Positions 1 to 6,947 of a DNA stretch of 22,107 nucleotides are shown here, in pieces. A program made the translations under genes and the position numbers. Under the pieces are notes generated by a model. It was not told the DNA's origin. It saw only the letters and a program-made list of their open reading frames with translations, and ran no database searches. This stretch comes from an uncultured Clostridium sp. (GTDB lineage: Bacteria; Bacillota; Clostridia; Clostridiales; Clostridiaceae), in NCBI RefSeq assembly GCF_934754915.1, contig NZ_CAKVKB010000050.1:1-22107 (forward strand), written 5' to 3'. The first letter of the stretch is position 1; each line of letters opens with the position of its first letter.

Positions 1-2
1 TC

Positions 3-395
3 ACATTGGTGGATACACGAATTGAAAGACGTGGCATGTATCCACGAGAAATCGAAATGTATCAGAATGAACATTGTAAAGGCTGTCCATTCAAATCCCA
101 GTGTACAAAGTCAAAAACAGGACGAACGATACAAAGGTGTCGAGAACTTGAAGCCTATAAAAATGAAGTCAAAGAAAATCTTTCGACAGATCAAGGTAAA
201 AGGTACATGACGCAAAGAAGTATCTGGAGTGAAGGAATCTTTGGACAGATCAAAGAAGACAATCATTATGATAAATTACGCCGTCGTGGCATATCTGGTG
301 TAAAATTGGAAATACTACTCGTATGTGTCGGTCATAATCTAAGAAGATATCACACCCGAAAACTAGAGTTTCAAAAAAGCAACAAATTAAATTAA
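3..395 (+). CDS. IS1182-type transposase, C-terminal part (5' end outside window)
   Basis: The frame is open to the left edge of the window, so this is the 3' portion of a longer gene. The protein has a Cys cluster (CKGCPFKSQCTKS, about residues 24-36), then a SEGIFGQIK segment and a C-terminal RRRGISGVKLEILLVCVGHNL stretch split by charged residues. That order is typical of IS1182-family DDE transposases, where the Glu of the (S/V)EG-FG-IK motif is the last acidic catalytic residue. It would cut and join the ends of its own element. Whether the full gene is intact cannot be judged because the N-terminal DDE region is missing here. The stop is followed by a long inverted repeat (411-485) that may belong to the element's right end. 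I infer an insertion next to the polysaccharide locus. Confidence 0.8.
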   Translation, partial: TLVDTRIERRGMYPREIEMYQNEHCKGCPFKSQCTKSKTGRTIQRCRELEAYKNEVKENLSTDQGKRYMTQRSIWSEGIFGQIKEDNHYDKLRRRGISGVKLEILLVCVGHNLRRYHTRKLEFQKSNKLN

Positions 396-410
396 GTCTC
401 TAAGAGTTAA

Positions 411-485
411 AAAAAGATGAAAATAGACATCTGTTTTTAGTGTGCCCAAAAAAGCAGTAAGGCTAGATGCGTATTTTCATTTTTT
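411..485. repeat. Long imperfect inverted repeat downstream of transposase
   Basis: The left arm (411-432, aaaaagatgaaaata then gacatct) pairs with the right arm (465-485, agatgc then gtattttcattttt), with one bulge and one or two mismatches and a loop of about 32 bases. The right arm runs into T-rich DNA (480-488), so on RNA it could act as a terminator for the transposase. Alternatively it is part of the IS right end. I cannot tell which without the left end of the element. Confidence 0.6.
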
Positions 486-517
486 ATTTAAATTAGAAGC
501 TATAAGGCAAAAAGAAA

Positions 518-582
518 GGAGCTGAACTCCGTAAGCAATAAAATTCACTTACTCGTTACAGCCCCTGTTTTTTTTTTTTTTT
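518..582 (+). terminator. Probable rho-independent terminator with T15 tract
   Basis: Arm ggagctg (518-524) pairs with cagcccc (559-565) with one mismatch, and inside it gtaag (531-535) pairs with cttac (548-552). A run of 15 T follows at 568-582. The stem is bulged and less compact than a classic terminator, but the long T tract directly after it is persuasive. It would isolate the surface protein gene from transposase transcription. Confidence 0.6.
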
Positions 583-767
583 GGTTATAAAAACAATTGA
601 ACAAAAAATATTAAAATGCTGTATATAAAACATAATATGATCATGCAGTTATAAAAAAATTGCACAAATTAATTGATTGTTTGCATTTATTAACAATTTG
701 ATTAATTACCAAATGTTCCATGATATAGTAAGTATAGAGTATTACCTATAGAAAGGAACAAAAGGGT

Positions 768-1826
768 ATGAAAAAATTATTAGGTGTATTATTGGCGTTG
801 TTTATGTGTTGTGTACCAATTGGTATACAAGCAGAAGAGGAGGTGTTATCTTTTGAATATACGGGTCAAGAGATAGAGATTGACGGTGCAATTTGGTATC
901 TAAATGAAGATAATGAATTCGTTTCTGGAACTCCAATTGATTGTGGAAAGTATCGTGCAATTTATTCAGATTATAGTTATGTTGATTATGAAATCACTCC
1001 AAAAGTAGTTCATGTAAATGTAAAATATAACAAGGATTGGAGACCAGGAGATCCAGAAGAAAACCGATATTTATGTGAGTATGATGGAGATCATGACTTT
1101 ATATTAAGTTCTTATGTAAATGGTGATTTTAAAACAGATTACAATGATAACTACAAATTTGAATTTGAACCTAAGAATAAAAAGGATGTGAAAGTAATAA
1201 AAACTACTATAACACATCCAAATGTAGAATATGTTTATACTGGTTCTGATATTGTAATTGATAGTAATGTGGATTCTATTAGTCCAATTGCATTTAAGAA
1301 TGTTGGAGAATACATTGTTAGTTTTAACGTTGATTCTAATTATTATGAATCCATTCCATTTAAGGTTACGATTCTACCTAAAACAGTACAGTTAAGGTTA
1401 AATAAGTTTCAAAAATATGTTGGAGAAAAAGATCCAGTATTAGAAACAGAGGATTACATATTAACGAGAGAAGTTGGCGAAGGTGTTGGCAATTATAAAC
1501 TTAATGTAAAAAGTAAATCAAGAAATTATAGGTATAAAATCATTGAGAATGATATATTTACTATCTTAGAAAATAAAGCACAACAAATAAAACCAGAAGA
1601 AACAAACAAGCCTAGTAAGGAAGAAAAGAAGGAACCATCTAAACCAGAAATAGTACAAGAGAAAGAATATAAAACAGAAAGCAAAAAGAATGAAGAATCT
1701 ACAAAAGAAAAATCAACTATTAAAACAGGTGTATCAAACGAAATACCATGGTTCTTATCTCTAATGACTATAAGTTCAATAGTAGTTATGTCTATATTGT
1801 TAAAGAAAAGAAATGTTAAAAGTTAA
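768..1826 (+). CDS. Secreted MBG/Ig-like repeat surface protein with C-terminal membrane anchor
   Basis: The N-terminus is a signal peptide (MKK, a hydrophobic stretch, then IQAEE; likely cut near residue 22). The body has at least two beta-rich units of the MBG/YDG Ig-like kind. One runs from FEYTGQEIEIDG to YEITPK (about 28-78), the other from VEYVYTGSDIVID to VTILPK (about 148-205), and a further PKTVQLRLNKF segment follows. A Lys/Glu/Pro-rich spacer (about 267-320) leads to TIKTGV, a hydrophobic helix and KKRN at the end. That arrangement is like sortase-type anchors, but there is no LPxTG; a KTGx-type variant or simple membrane retention are the options. The start is supported by AAAGGAAC upstream of ATG 768. 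It has its own terminator at 1843-1880. The function is unknown; adhesion or wall display is inferred from architecture. Confidence 0.8.
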   Translation: MKKLLGVLLALFMCCVPIGIQAEEEVLSFEYTGQEIEIDGAIWYLNEDNEFVSGTPIDCGKYRAIYSDYSYVDYEITPKVVHVNVKYNKDWRPGDPEENRYLCEYDGDHDFILSSYVNGDFKTDYNDNYKFEFEPKNKKDVKVIKTTITHPNVEYVYTGSDIVIDSNVDSISPIAFKNVGEYIVSFNVDSNYYESIPFKVTILPKTVQLRLNKFQKYVGEKDPVLETEDYILTREVGEGVGNYKLNVKSKSRNYRYKIIENDIFTILENKAQQIKPEETNKPSKEEKKEPSKPEIVQEKEYKTESKKNEESTKEKSTIKTGVSNEIPWFLSLMTISSIVVMSILLKKRNVKS

Positions 1827-1842
1827 ATAAGAAACAAATAGT

Positions 1843-1880
1843 GCCTTCACCTTGTTGTATGAGTGGAGGCTTTGTTTTAT
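1843..1880 (+). terminator. Rho-independent terminator after surface protein gene
   Basis: Arm gccttcac (1843-1850) pairs with gtggaggc (1863-1870) with one G-U wobble across a 12-base loop. TTTGTTTT follows. It lies 16 bases after the stop codon of the surface protein gene. Confidence 0.85.
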
Positions 1881-2080
1881 ATTGGAGTCACTCAACAAGT
1901 GTATGCGTTTACATTTGATTGGTTATAAAAACGGTAAGCTGTATTATTTAAAATATTCTATATGTAAAGCAAATTTAATGAAATTTATTTTGTTTATCAA
2001 TGTTTTTAATATTTGTTTTAAATAAAGTATATCTTTAACTTTTGTGCTTTTTGTGTGAATTTTCAGGTATTAAATGGTAA
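1881..2080. other. AT-rich spacer with no gene seen
   Basis: I see no coding frame or RNA gene here. The only notable item is ttggttataaaaac at 1919-1932, which also occurs at 581-594, so the two copies bracket the surface protein gene in direct orientation. Confidence 0.5.
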
Positions 2081-2108
2081 TTGACATATTATATATATGG
2101 GATAAAAT
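2081..2108 (+). promoter_or_regulatory. Strong sigma-A-type promoter of the main polysaccharide operon
   Basis: TTGACA (2081-2086), a 16-base spacer and TAAAAT (2103-2108). The -35 is a perfect consensus and the -10 matches 5 of 6. It would start RNA near 2115, about 230 bases before the first biosynthesis gene, so a long leader is made. Confidence 0.75.
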
Positions 2109-2169
2109 TATTAGGCAATAGTTTTATCGTGGGATAGGTGTGACTATTGTGAAGTAATAGGAATAACAA

Positions 2170-2268
2170 ATGATACATTTAGATGATATTAGAAATAGCT
2201 GGCTTACCGCATTTTTAATTGATTCGTTCATCTTCTACAGTGTTATGGGTAGGGAGAAGTGTATCTAA
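2170..2268 (+). CDS. Possible 32-codon leader ORF
   Basis: ATG 2170 follows AGGAA (2160-2164) by a reasonable distance and opens 32 sense codons to TAA at 2266-2268. The peptide starts MIHLDDIRNSWL and ends GREKCI, and I recognise no family. It lies wholly in the transcribed leader and stops 16 bases before the leader terminator. A translated leader could influence that terminator, but there is no run of one amino acid as in classical attenuators. It may also be a chance frame, since 32 codons is short. I report it because ribosome site, leader position and terminator line up. Confidence 0.3.
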   Translation: MIHLDDIRNSWLTAFLIDSFIFYSVMGREKCI

Positions 2269-2284
2269 AATTTCATATTTCATT

Positions 2285-2324
2285 GCTTATTAAGATTTTT
2301 AAAATTCTAAATAAGCTTTTTTTT
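2285..2324 (+). terminator. Intrinsic terminator inside the operon leader
   Basis: gcttatt (2285-2291) pairs perfectly with aataagc (2310-2316). The inner agattttt/aaaattct extends the stem with a mismatch, and T8 follows at 2317-2324. It sits between the strong promoter and the first gene with no other gene between, so it must be bypassed for capsule expression. Confidence 0.7.
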
Positions 2325-2347
2325 ATGTTTAGGAATGGGAGAGTAAT

Positions 2348-3799
2348 ATGTATAGGAAGAATGCAAATGGGTGGTTGAAACATATCGACTTTATGATATT
2401 GGATATGATATGTTTACAGCTTGCATTTATGATGGCCTATTTTATAAAGAATGGGAATATACATCTATATAACAATTTCTTGTATAGAAATATGGCTATC
2501 ATAATAGAATTAGCAGATTTAATGGTTTTACTGATTTTTGGTACATTAAAGGGCGTATTAAAAAGAGGTCATTATCAAGAGTTTGTAAAAACATTAAAAC
2601 ATGCACTTATTGTTTGTTTTTTAGCTGTTCTATATTTATTTACAGTTCAAAAGGGAGTTTTCTTTTCTAGATTTATCTTGTTTTTAACTATTGGTATTTA
2701 TTTTATATTGACATATATAGTAAGAGAACTGTGGAAGAGTCATATTAAAAAGGGTGTTAATAGTGGTAAAAGAAGAAAACTATTAATTGTTACTTCTAGT
2801 ACTATTGCAAATAAAGTTATAGATAATGTTGAAAAGACGAATTATTCTCGTTATGACATTGTTGGTGTTGCTTTATTGGATAAGGATTTAATTGGAAATA
2901 AGATTGATAATATTTCTGTGGTAGCAAATAATGAAACAGTTGGTATGTATGCATGTAAAGAATGGGTAGATGAAGTATTGATTGTTTTACCTAAAGAAAT
3001 TGCGTATCCAAATACGTTAATTGAACAATTAACATTGGCTGGTATTACAGTACATATGAATTTAGCTAAGGTAGTAAATTCACCGGGTAAGAAACAGTTT
3101 GTTGAAAAGATTGGTGATTATACTGTACTTACTACTAGTATTAATTATGCTTCATTAAATGAATTATTCTTAAAAAGAGTGTTTGATATTATCTGTGGCG
3201 CATTAGGATGCATATTAACTTTGATTATCTGCATCTTTATTGGACCTGCAATCTATATTGCTAGTCCAGGACCCATCTTCTTTTCACAAGAACGTGTTGG
3301 TAAGAATGGTAAGAAATTTAAGATGTATAAATTTCGAAGTATGTATTTAGATGCGGAAGAAAGAAAAGCAGAATTAATGAAAGACAATAAGCTTGGGGAT
3401 GGAAAGATGTTTAAACTTGATTTTGATCCTCGGGTTATTGGAAATAAAGTAATGCCTGATGGATCTCATAAAACAGGTATTGGTGAATTTATTCGTAAAA
3501 CGAGTTTAGATGAATTTCCACAATTTTTTAATGTATTAAAAGGAGATATGTCTATAGTAGGAACTAGACCTCCTTTAATATCAGAAACAAATCTGTATGA
3601 ATATCAACATTTTGCACGATTAGCTATAAAACCAGGAATAACTGGTATGTGGCAAGTCAGTGGAAGAAGTGAAATTATAGATTTTGATGAAGTAGTTAAA
3701 CTAGATAAATATTATATTGAGAATTGGAATCTTGGTTTAGATATTAAGATTCTATTAAAGACAGTACTAGTTGTAGTATGTAAAAAAGGAGCTGTTTAA
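2348..3799 (+). CDS. Undecaprenyl-phosphate hexose/glycosyl-1-phosphate transferase (WbaP/CpsE-type priming enzyme)
   Basis: This membrane enzyme would start repeat-unit synthesis by moving a sugar-1-phosphate from a UDP-sugar to undecaprenyl phosphate. The N-terminal third has about four membrane helices (near 13-32, 48-67, 86-102, 107-125). A soluble Rossmann-like region (KRRKLLIVTSS onward, about 140-255) follows. The bacterial sugar transferase domain starts near LFLKRVFDII (about 275) with one more hydrophobic segment. Key motifs are visible: GKNGKKFKMYKFRSM, the catalytic Asp-Glu pair in TSLDEFPQF (about 385), GTRPP, and KPGITGMWQVSGR. At 483 residues it is normal for the large-PGT class. 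The start is ATG 2348 with GGGAGAG upstream. It is first in the operon after the leader. The sugar specificity cannot be read from sequence. A paralogue lies at 19441-20802. Confidence 0.92.
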   Translation: MYRKNANGWLKHIDFMILDMICLQLAFMMAYFIKNGNIHLYNNFLYRNMAIIIELADLMVLLIFGTLKGVLKRGHYQEFVKTLKHALIVCFLAVLYLFTVQKGVFFSRFILFLTIGIYFILTYIVRELWKSHIKKGVNSGKRRKLLIVTSSTIANKVIDNVEKTNYSRYDIVGVALLDKDLIGNKIDNISVVANNETVGMYACKEWVDEVLIVLPKEIAYPNTLIEQLTLAGITVHMNLAKVVNSPGKKQFVEKIGDYTVLTTSINYASLNELFLKRVFDIICGALGCILTLIICIFIGPAIYIASPGPIFFSQERVGKNGKKFKMYKFRSMYLDAEERKAELMKDNKLGDGKMFKLDFDPRVIGNKVMPDGSHKTGIGEFIRKTSLDEFPQFFNVLKGDMSIVGTRPPLISETNLYEYQHFARLAIKPGITGMWQVSGRSEIIDFDEVVKLDKYYIENWNLGLDIKILLKTVLVVVCKKGAV

Positions 3800-3800
3800 A

Positions 3801-3859
3801 ATTTAATTTTTTTCATACCATATATTTGGCAAAATATATGGTTCAAAATAGAATTAAAT
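3801..3859. repeat. Large hairpin between priming transferase and first glycosyltransferase
   Basis: Perfect 11-base arms accatatattt (3817-3827) and aaatatatggt (3832-3842) surround a 4-base loop. Flanking atttaatt (3801-3808) and aattaaat (3852-3859) can extend the stem over AT-rich internal loops. No T tract follows on the + strand, so this is probably not an efficient terminator. It could mark a processing or stability site in the operon RNA, or a cassette boundary. Confidence 0.6.
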
Positions 3860-3911
3860 GCTGGTTTTATAGATTCTAATATATTTAACTTTAATGAAAA
3901 GAGGCGTTGTG

Positions 3912-4694
3912 ATGAAATTATCTATTAGCATAGTGGGGTATAATAATTATGAAGATATAATGAATGCAGTAGTATCGATTGAGAAGTATACATCCCCAGT
4001 ATTAACAAAACAAATTTTTATCATTGATAATGGGGTATCTGTTTCTCTTCCTGAAGATGTCGAAAAGTTTAGATACTTTTTGAAAGATTATCAAGATATT
4101 GAGTATATTGATGTAGGATCAAATATAGGATTTGGAAAAGGACATAATAAAATATTAAATGTTTTGAACAGTGAATATCACGCTATTGTAAATCCTGATA
4201 TTATTCTATGTGAAGATTCTTTTACGAAAATTATTGAATGGATGGATGAAAATAAAGACATAGGAATGACTATACCTGTTTTAATTGATGAAAAAGGAAA
4301 CATGCAACATGTTTATAGAAGAGAACTGACTATATTTGATGTGTTTAATCGTATGATCTTAAAAAATTATTTTAAGAAAAGGTCACAAAAACATATAATG
4401 CAAGATATGGACTATTCAAAACCGTTTCAAGTTCCTTTTGGGCAAGGTTCTTTTTTAGTTATTCGAAGCGATTTATTTAAGGCACTTAATGGTTTTGACG
4501 ATAACTTTTTCATGTATTGTGAAGATGCAGATTTATGTAAACGGGTTAATAAAGTTTCTAAATTGATGTATTTTCCGGGTACAAAAGTAATACATAAATG
4601 GGAAAGAGGGTCACATAAAAATAAAGTTCTTTTTAAATATCATTTGAAAAGTATGAAATACTATTTTGCAAAATGGGGTTGGAAATTAGTTTAA
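3912..4694 (+). CDS. Family 2 glycosyltransferase (rhamnosyltransferase-like)
   Basis: A cytoplasmic GT-A enzyme that would add a sugar to the lipid-linked repeat unit. It opens with the beta strand and loop SISIVGYNNYEDI (4-16), followed by FIIDNG. The nucleotide-sugar metal site is the NPD motif with D96, and EDADLCKR (E204, D205) is the usual acceptor/base region. GQGSFLVIRSDLF precedes it as in WcaA/rhamnosyltransferase-like GT2 proteins. I chose ATG 3912 over in-frame ATG 3894 because GAGG (3901-3904) sits 7 bases before 3912 and the protein then starts directly at the GT2 fold (260 aa). The donor and acceptor are unknown; rhamnose is only a family hint. Confidence 0.88.
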   Translation: MKLSISIVGYNNYEDIMNAVVSIEKYTSPVLTKQIFIIDNGVSVSLPEDVEKFRYFLKDYQDIEYIDVGSNIGFGKGHNKILNVLNSEYHAIVNPDIILCEDSFTKIIEWMDENKDIGMTIPVLIDEKGNMQHVYRRELTIFDVFNRMILKNYFKKRSQKHIMQDMDYSKPFQVPFGQGSFLVIRSDLFKALNGFDDNFFMYCEDADLCKRVNKVSKLMYFPGTKVIHKWERGSHKNKVLFKYHLKSMKYYFAKWGWKLV

Positions 4695-4708
4695 TTGGAG
4701 GATTGAAA

Positions 4709-5767
4709 ATGAAATTTATAGCTATGCATTTACCACAATATCATGCAATACCAGAGAATGATAAATGGTGGGGTAAAGGGTTTACAGATTGGAATAATGT
4801 AAAAAAAGCAAAACCACTTTTTAAAGGTCATCAACAACCTTTAGTACCACTTGACGGTAACTACTATGATATGAAAGATTTAAATACTTTAAAGCAGCAG
4901 TCTATTTTGGCAAAGAAATTTGGTGTACATGGTTTCTGCTATTATCATTATTGGTTTAATGGAAAAATGTTACTTGAAAAACCTTGTGAGATTTTACTTA
5001 ATAATCCTGATATTGATCAGAATTACTGTATGTGCTGGGCTAATGAAACATGGGCACGTACATGGGATGGTAAAGATACTGATATATTAATAAAACAAGA
5101 ATTCGGTGGGTTAGATGATTGGAATCATCATATACAGTATTTTATTCCTTTTTTTAAAGATAAGAGATATATTAAAATTGATGGAAGACCAGTCCTTTTT
5201 TTCTACTCTTGCTCGCGTATTGAAAAATTTAATGAAATGATTGATTATTGGAATGACCAATTGAATATGGAGGGTTTAAAAAATATATATGTTGTTGAAT
5301 TTGTGAATTCCTTTAATAATGGGAAACAAAAGATTAATTCTGATGTATTAGTTGAATTTGAGCCTCATTGTGCTTCAAGATATAGTGTATCAAATTTTGT
5401 AAAAGCTAAACGATTAATTTGTAAAAAGCTAGGCTTAACAGATATTCTTTCATATGATTATATATGGAAGAAATTAATAAATAATAAAGAAACTTATAAT
5501 GGCAAAAGGTTATGGCGAGGTGCATTTGTCTCATTTGATAATAGTCCAAGAAAAGGAAAAAAAGGTATGATTTTAAAGGGTGCTACACCTGAAAAATTTG
5601 AAAAATATTTGAAAATGTTATGTGAAGATGATAGAAGAAATTATGTTGATGATATTGTCGTAATTAATGCATGGAATGAATGGGCAGAAGGAGCAGTATT
5701 AGAGCCCACAGAACAAAATAAGTATGCTTATTTAGAGAGTATTCAAAATTTAAATAGGATTTTATGA
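4709..5767 (+). CDS. WbsX-family polysaccharide biosynthesis protein (GH99-like)
   Basis: The protein matches the WbsX family found in O-antigen and capsule clusters. Hallmarks include HLPQYHAIPENDKWWGKGFTDW near the start (split here: HLPQYH, then WWGKGFTDW), GVHGFCYYHYWFNGK (about 75), CWANETWARTW (about 110), DGRPVLFFY, and WNEWAEGAVLEP near the C-terminus. The family is a TIM-barrel related to GH99 and is usually annotated as a glycosyltransferase, but a proven reaction is lacking to my knowledge, so transfer versus hydrolysis is open. The start is ATG 4709 with a clear GGAGG at 4697-4701. The frame extends upstream to 4673 into the preceding gene without a ribosome site. It lies 14 bases after the GT2 gene, so probably co-translated with it. 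Confidence 0.88.
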   Translation: MKFIAMHLPQYHAIPENDKWWGKGFTDWNNVKKAKPLFKGHQQPLVPLDGNYYDMKDLNTLKQQSILAKKFGVHGFCYYHYWFNGKMLLEKPCEILLNNPDIDQNYCMCWANETWARTWDGKDTDILIKQEFGGLDDWNHHIQYFIPFFKDKRYIKIDGRPVLFFYSCSRIEKFNEMIDYWNDQLNMEGLKNIYVVEFVNSFNNGKQKINSDVLVEFEPHCASRYSVSNFVKAKRLICKKLGLTDILSYDYIWKKLINNKETYNGKRLWRGAFVSFDNSPRKGKKGMILKGATPEKFEKYLKMLCEDDRRNYVDDIVVINAWNEWAEGAVLEPTEQNKYAYLESIQNLNRIL

Positions 5768-5819
5768 ATATAATATTTAATTTAAAATAAATTATATATT
5801 ATTTTTAGGAGGAACTATA

Positions 5820-6944
5820 TTGCAAGTCTATTTTATAATTCTATTATTGATTATCCTTAGTTATTTTGTGTTACCTAGGAGATTATATTTAACTTTTACG
5901 TTATGCATTATTTCGTTTATTTTTTGCTGTAGAAACATTCATCTTGGATTAGGAGATGTTGATGGAACATATTATGTTCAATTTATAAATCTTACTAAGA
6001 CTTCTTGGTTAGAAATCTTAAATCAATATTCTATCAAAAATGGGATAGCTTTTGCTTGTATCTCAAAATTATTCTCTAGTGTGGGCTTAAGTTATCAGTT
6101 TTTCATTGCAACATTATACGCATTCTTTATGTTTGTTTCAGGAAAAATTATAAAAGAATTCTCGAATAACTATTTATTGAGTGTAGTTATTTTATATACC
6201 TGCAGTTGTATATATGCCGCATCAATTATACGACAATATTTATCAATATCTTTTATTTTATTGATGGTTTTGTATTATTACAAAAAAAGTTATATTAAGT
6301 CTTTTATTATGTTTGTATTTGCTTTTTTTGTCCATTTTAGTGCAGTTGTTTTTTTACCTACGATTATGTTATTAATATATGAAAAAAAAAGAAAAAAATT
6401 AAATTTAGTTTTACCATTATTATTTATTATTTTAGGTTTTATATTTTCAAATTTTGGAAAAATAATTATTTTGAATGTTATAAAGGTTTTAAATCATCAA
6501 ATGTATCAATATATATATGATGGAATTTATTCATTTGGTAACGATGTTTCTTTGATTTGGTTTATGATTTTATTTGTTTCAGTCTTTTTATATTTTTTAT
6601 TAAATGGATTGAGCTTTGAAAATATATATTCGCATATATATTTGAATATAAAAAAAAGAGGGTATTTAACGAATGATGATAGCATTAATTATGACATGTA
6701 TTTTTTTGTTTCAATAGGAATCGCTTGTTATTTATTATCTAACATCGTTGCTGAATTTTATAGAGTTAGCCAATATTTTTCAATTTTTAATATGATTTTA
6801 TTACCGAATATGATATGTCAAATTAGATATCATAAGAATAGAGAAATAGTGACAGTTTTATGTATAATTTTATTCTTTATTTATATGTTAATGTCACCAG
6901 TGAAAAATCTTAATTTTAGCAAATTTTTATTTTTTTGGGGGTAA
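5820..6944 (+). CDS. wzy: O-antigen/EPS polymerase, EpsG/Wzy type
   Basis: A very hydrophobic 374-residue protein with roughly ten membrane helices. The N-terminal LGLGDVDGTYYVQFIN (about 41-56), SYQFFIA (about 91) and later ASIIRQYLSISFILL (about 134-148) plus FFVHFSA (about 169-175) are the pattern of EpsG-family polymerases. It would link flipped repeat units on the outer membrane face. It starts with TTG at 5820, which I accept because AGGAGG at 5807-5812 lies exactly 7 bases upstream and no ATG has comparable support. The gene is extremely AT-rich compared with the regulatory genes downstream, typical for polymerases in serotype-specific regions. It is followed after 3 bases by the next gene. 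Confidence 0.85.
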   Translation: MQVYFIILLLIILSYFVLPRRLYLTFTLCIISFIFCCRNIHLGLGDVDGTYYVQFINLTKTSWLEILNQYSIKNGIAFACISKLFSSVGLSYQFFIATLYAFFMFVSGKIIKEFSNNYLLSVVILYTCSCIYAASIIRQYLSISFILLMVLYYYKKSYIKSFIMFVFAFFVHFSAVVFLPTIMLLIYEKKRKKLNLVLPLLFIILGFIFSNFGKIIILNVIKVLNHQMYQYIYDGIYSFGNDVSLIWFMILFVSVFLYFLLNGLSFENIYSHIYLNIKKRGYLTNDDSINYDMYFFVSIGIACYLLSNIVAEFYRVSQYFSIFNMILLPNMICQIRYHKNREIVTVLCIILFFIYMLMSPVKNLNFSKFLFFWG

Positions 6945-6947
6945 GAA

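Larger units (their letters stand above)
396..767. other. Intergenic stretch between transposase and surface protein gene
   Basis: No coding frame worth calling. It holds a long inverted repeat (411-485), a terminator-like hairpin with a T15 tract (518-582) and then about 180 bases of very AT-rich DNA leading to the surface protein gene. TATAGT (724-729) and TATAGA (733-738) could serve as -10 boxes for that gene, but I see no matching -35 at normal spacing, so I do not call a promoter. Confidence 0.6.
2109..2347 (+). promoter_or_regulatory. Structured 5' leader of polysaccharide operon (attenuation candidate)
   Basis: The leader can form several hairpins: actatt/aatag around 2143-2160, tttagat (2178-2184) with atctaaa (2263-2269), and a terminator at 2285-2324 just before the first gene. 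The tttagat/atctaaa pair encloses most of the possible leader ORF, so translation and folding could be linked. Long Bacillota polysaccharide operons are known to use processive antitermination (for example LoaP or the EAR element). I cannot see a matching motif or a loaP-like gene here, so the mechanism is open. Confidence 0.5.

Noticed and set aside
2233..2265. End of the possible leader ORF (FYSVMGREK) looks a little like the N-terminus of NusG-type antiterminators
   Set aside because: Only a handful of residues agree and no NusG or KOW domain follows, so calling it a loaP remnant would be unsupported.
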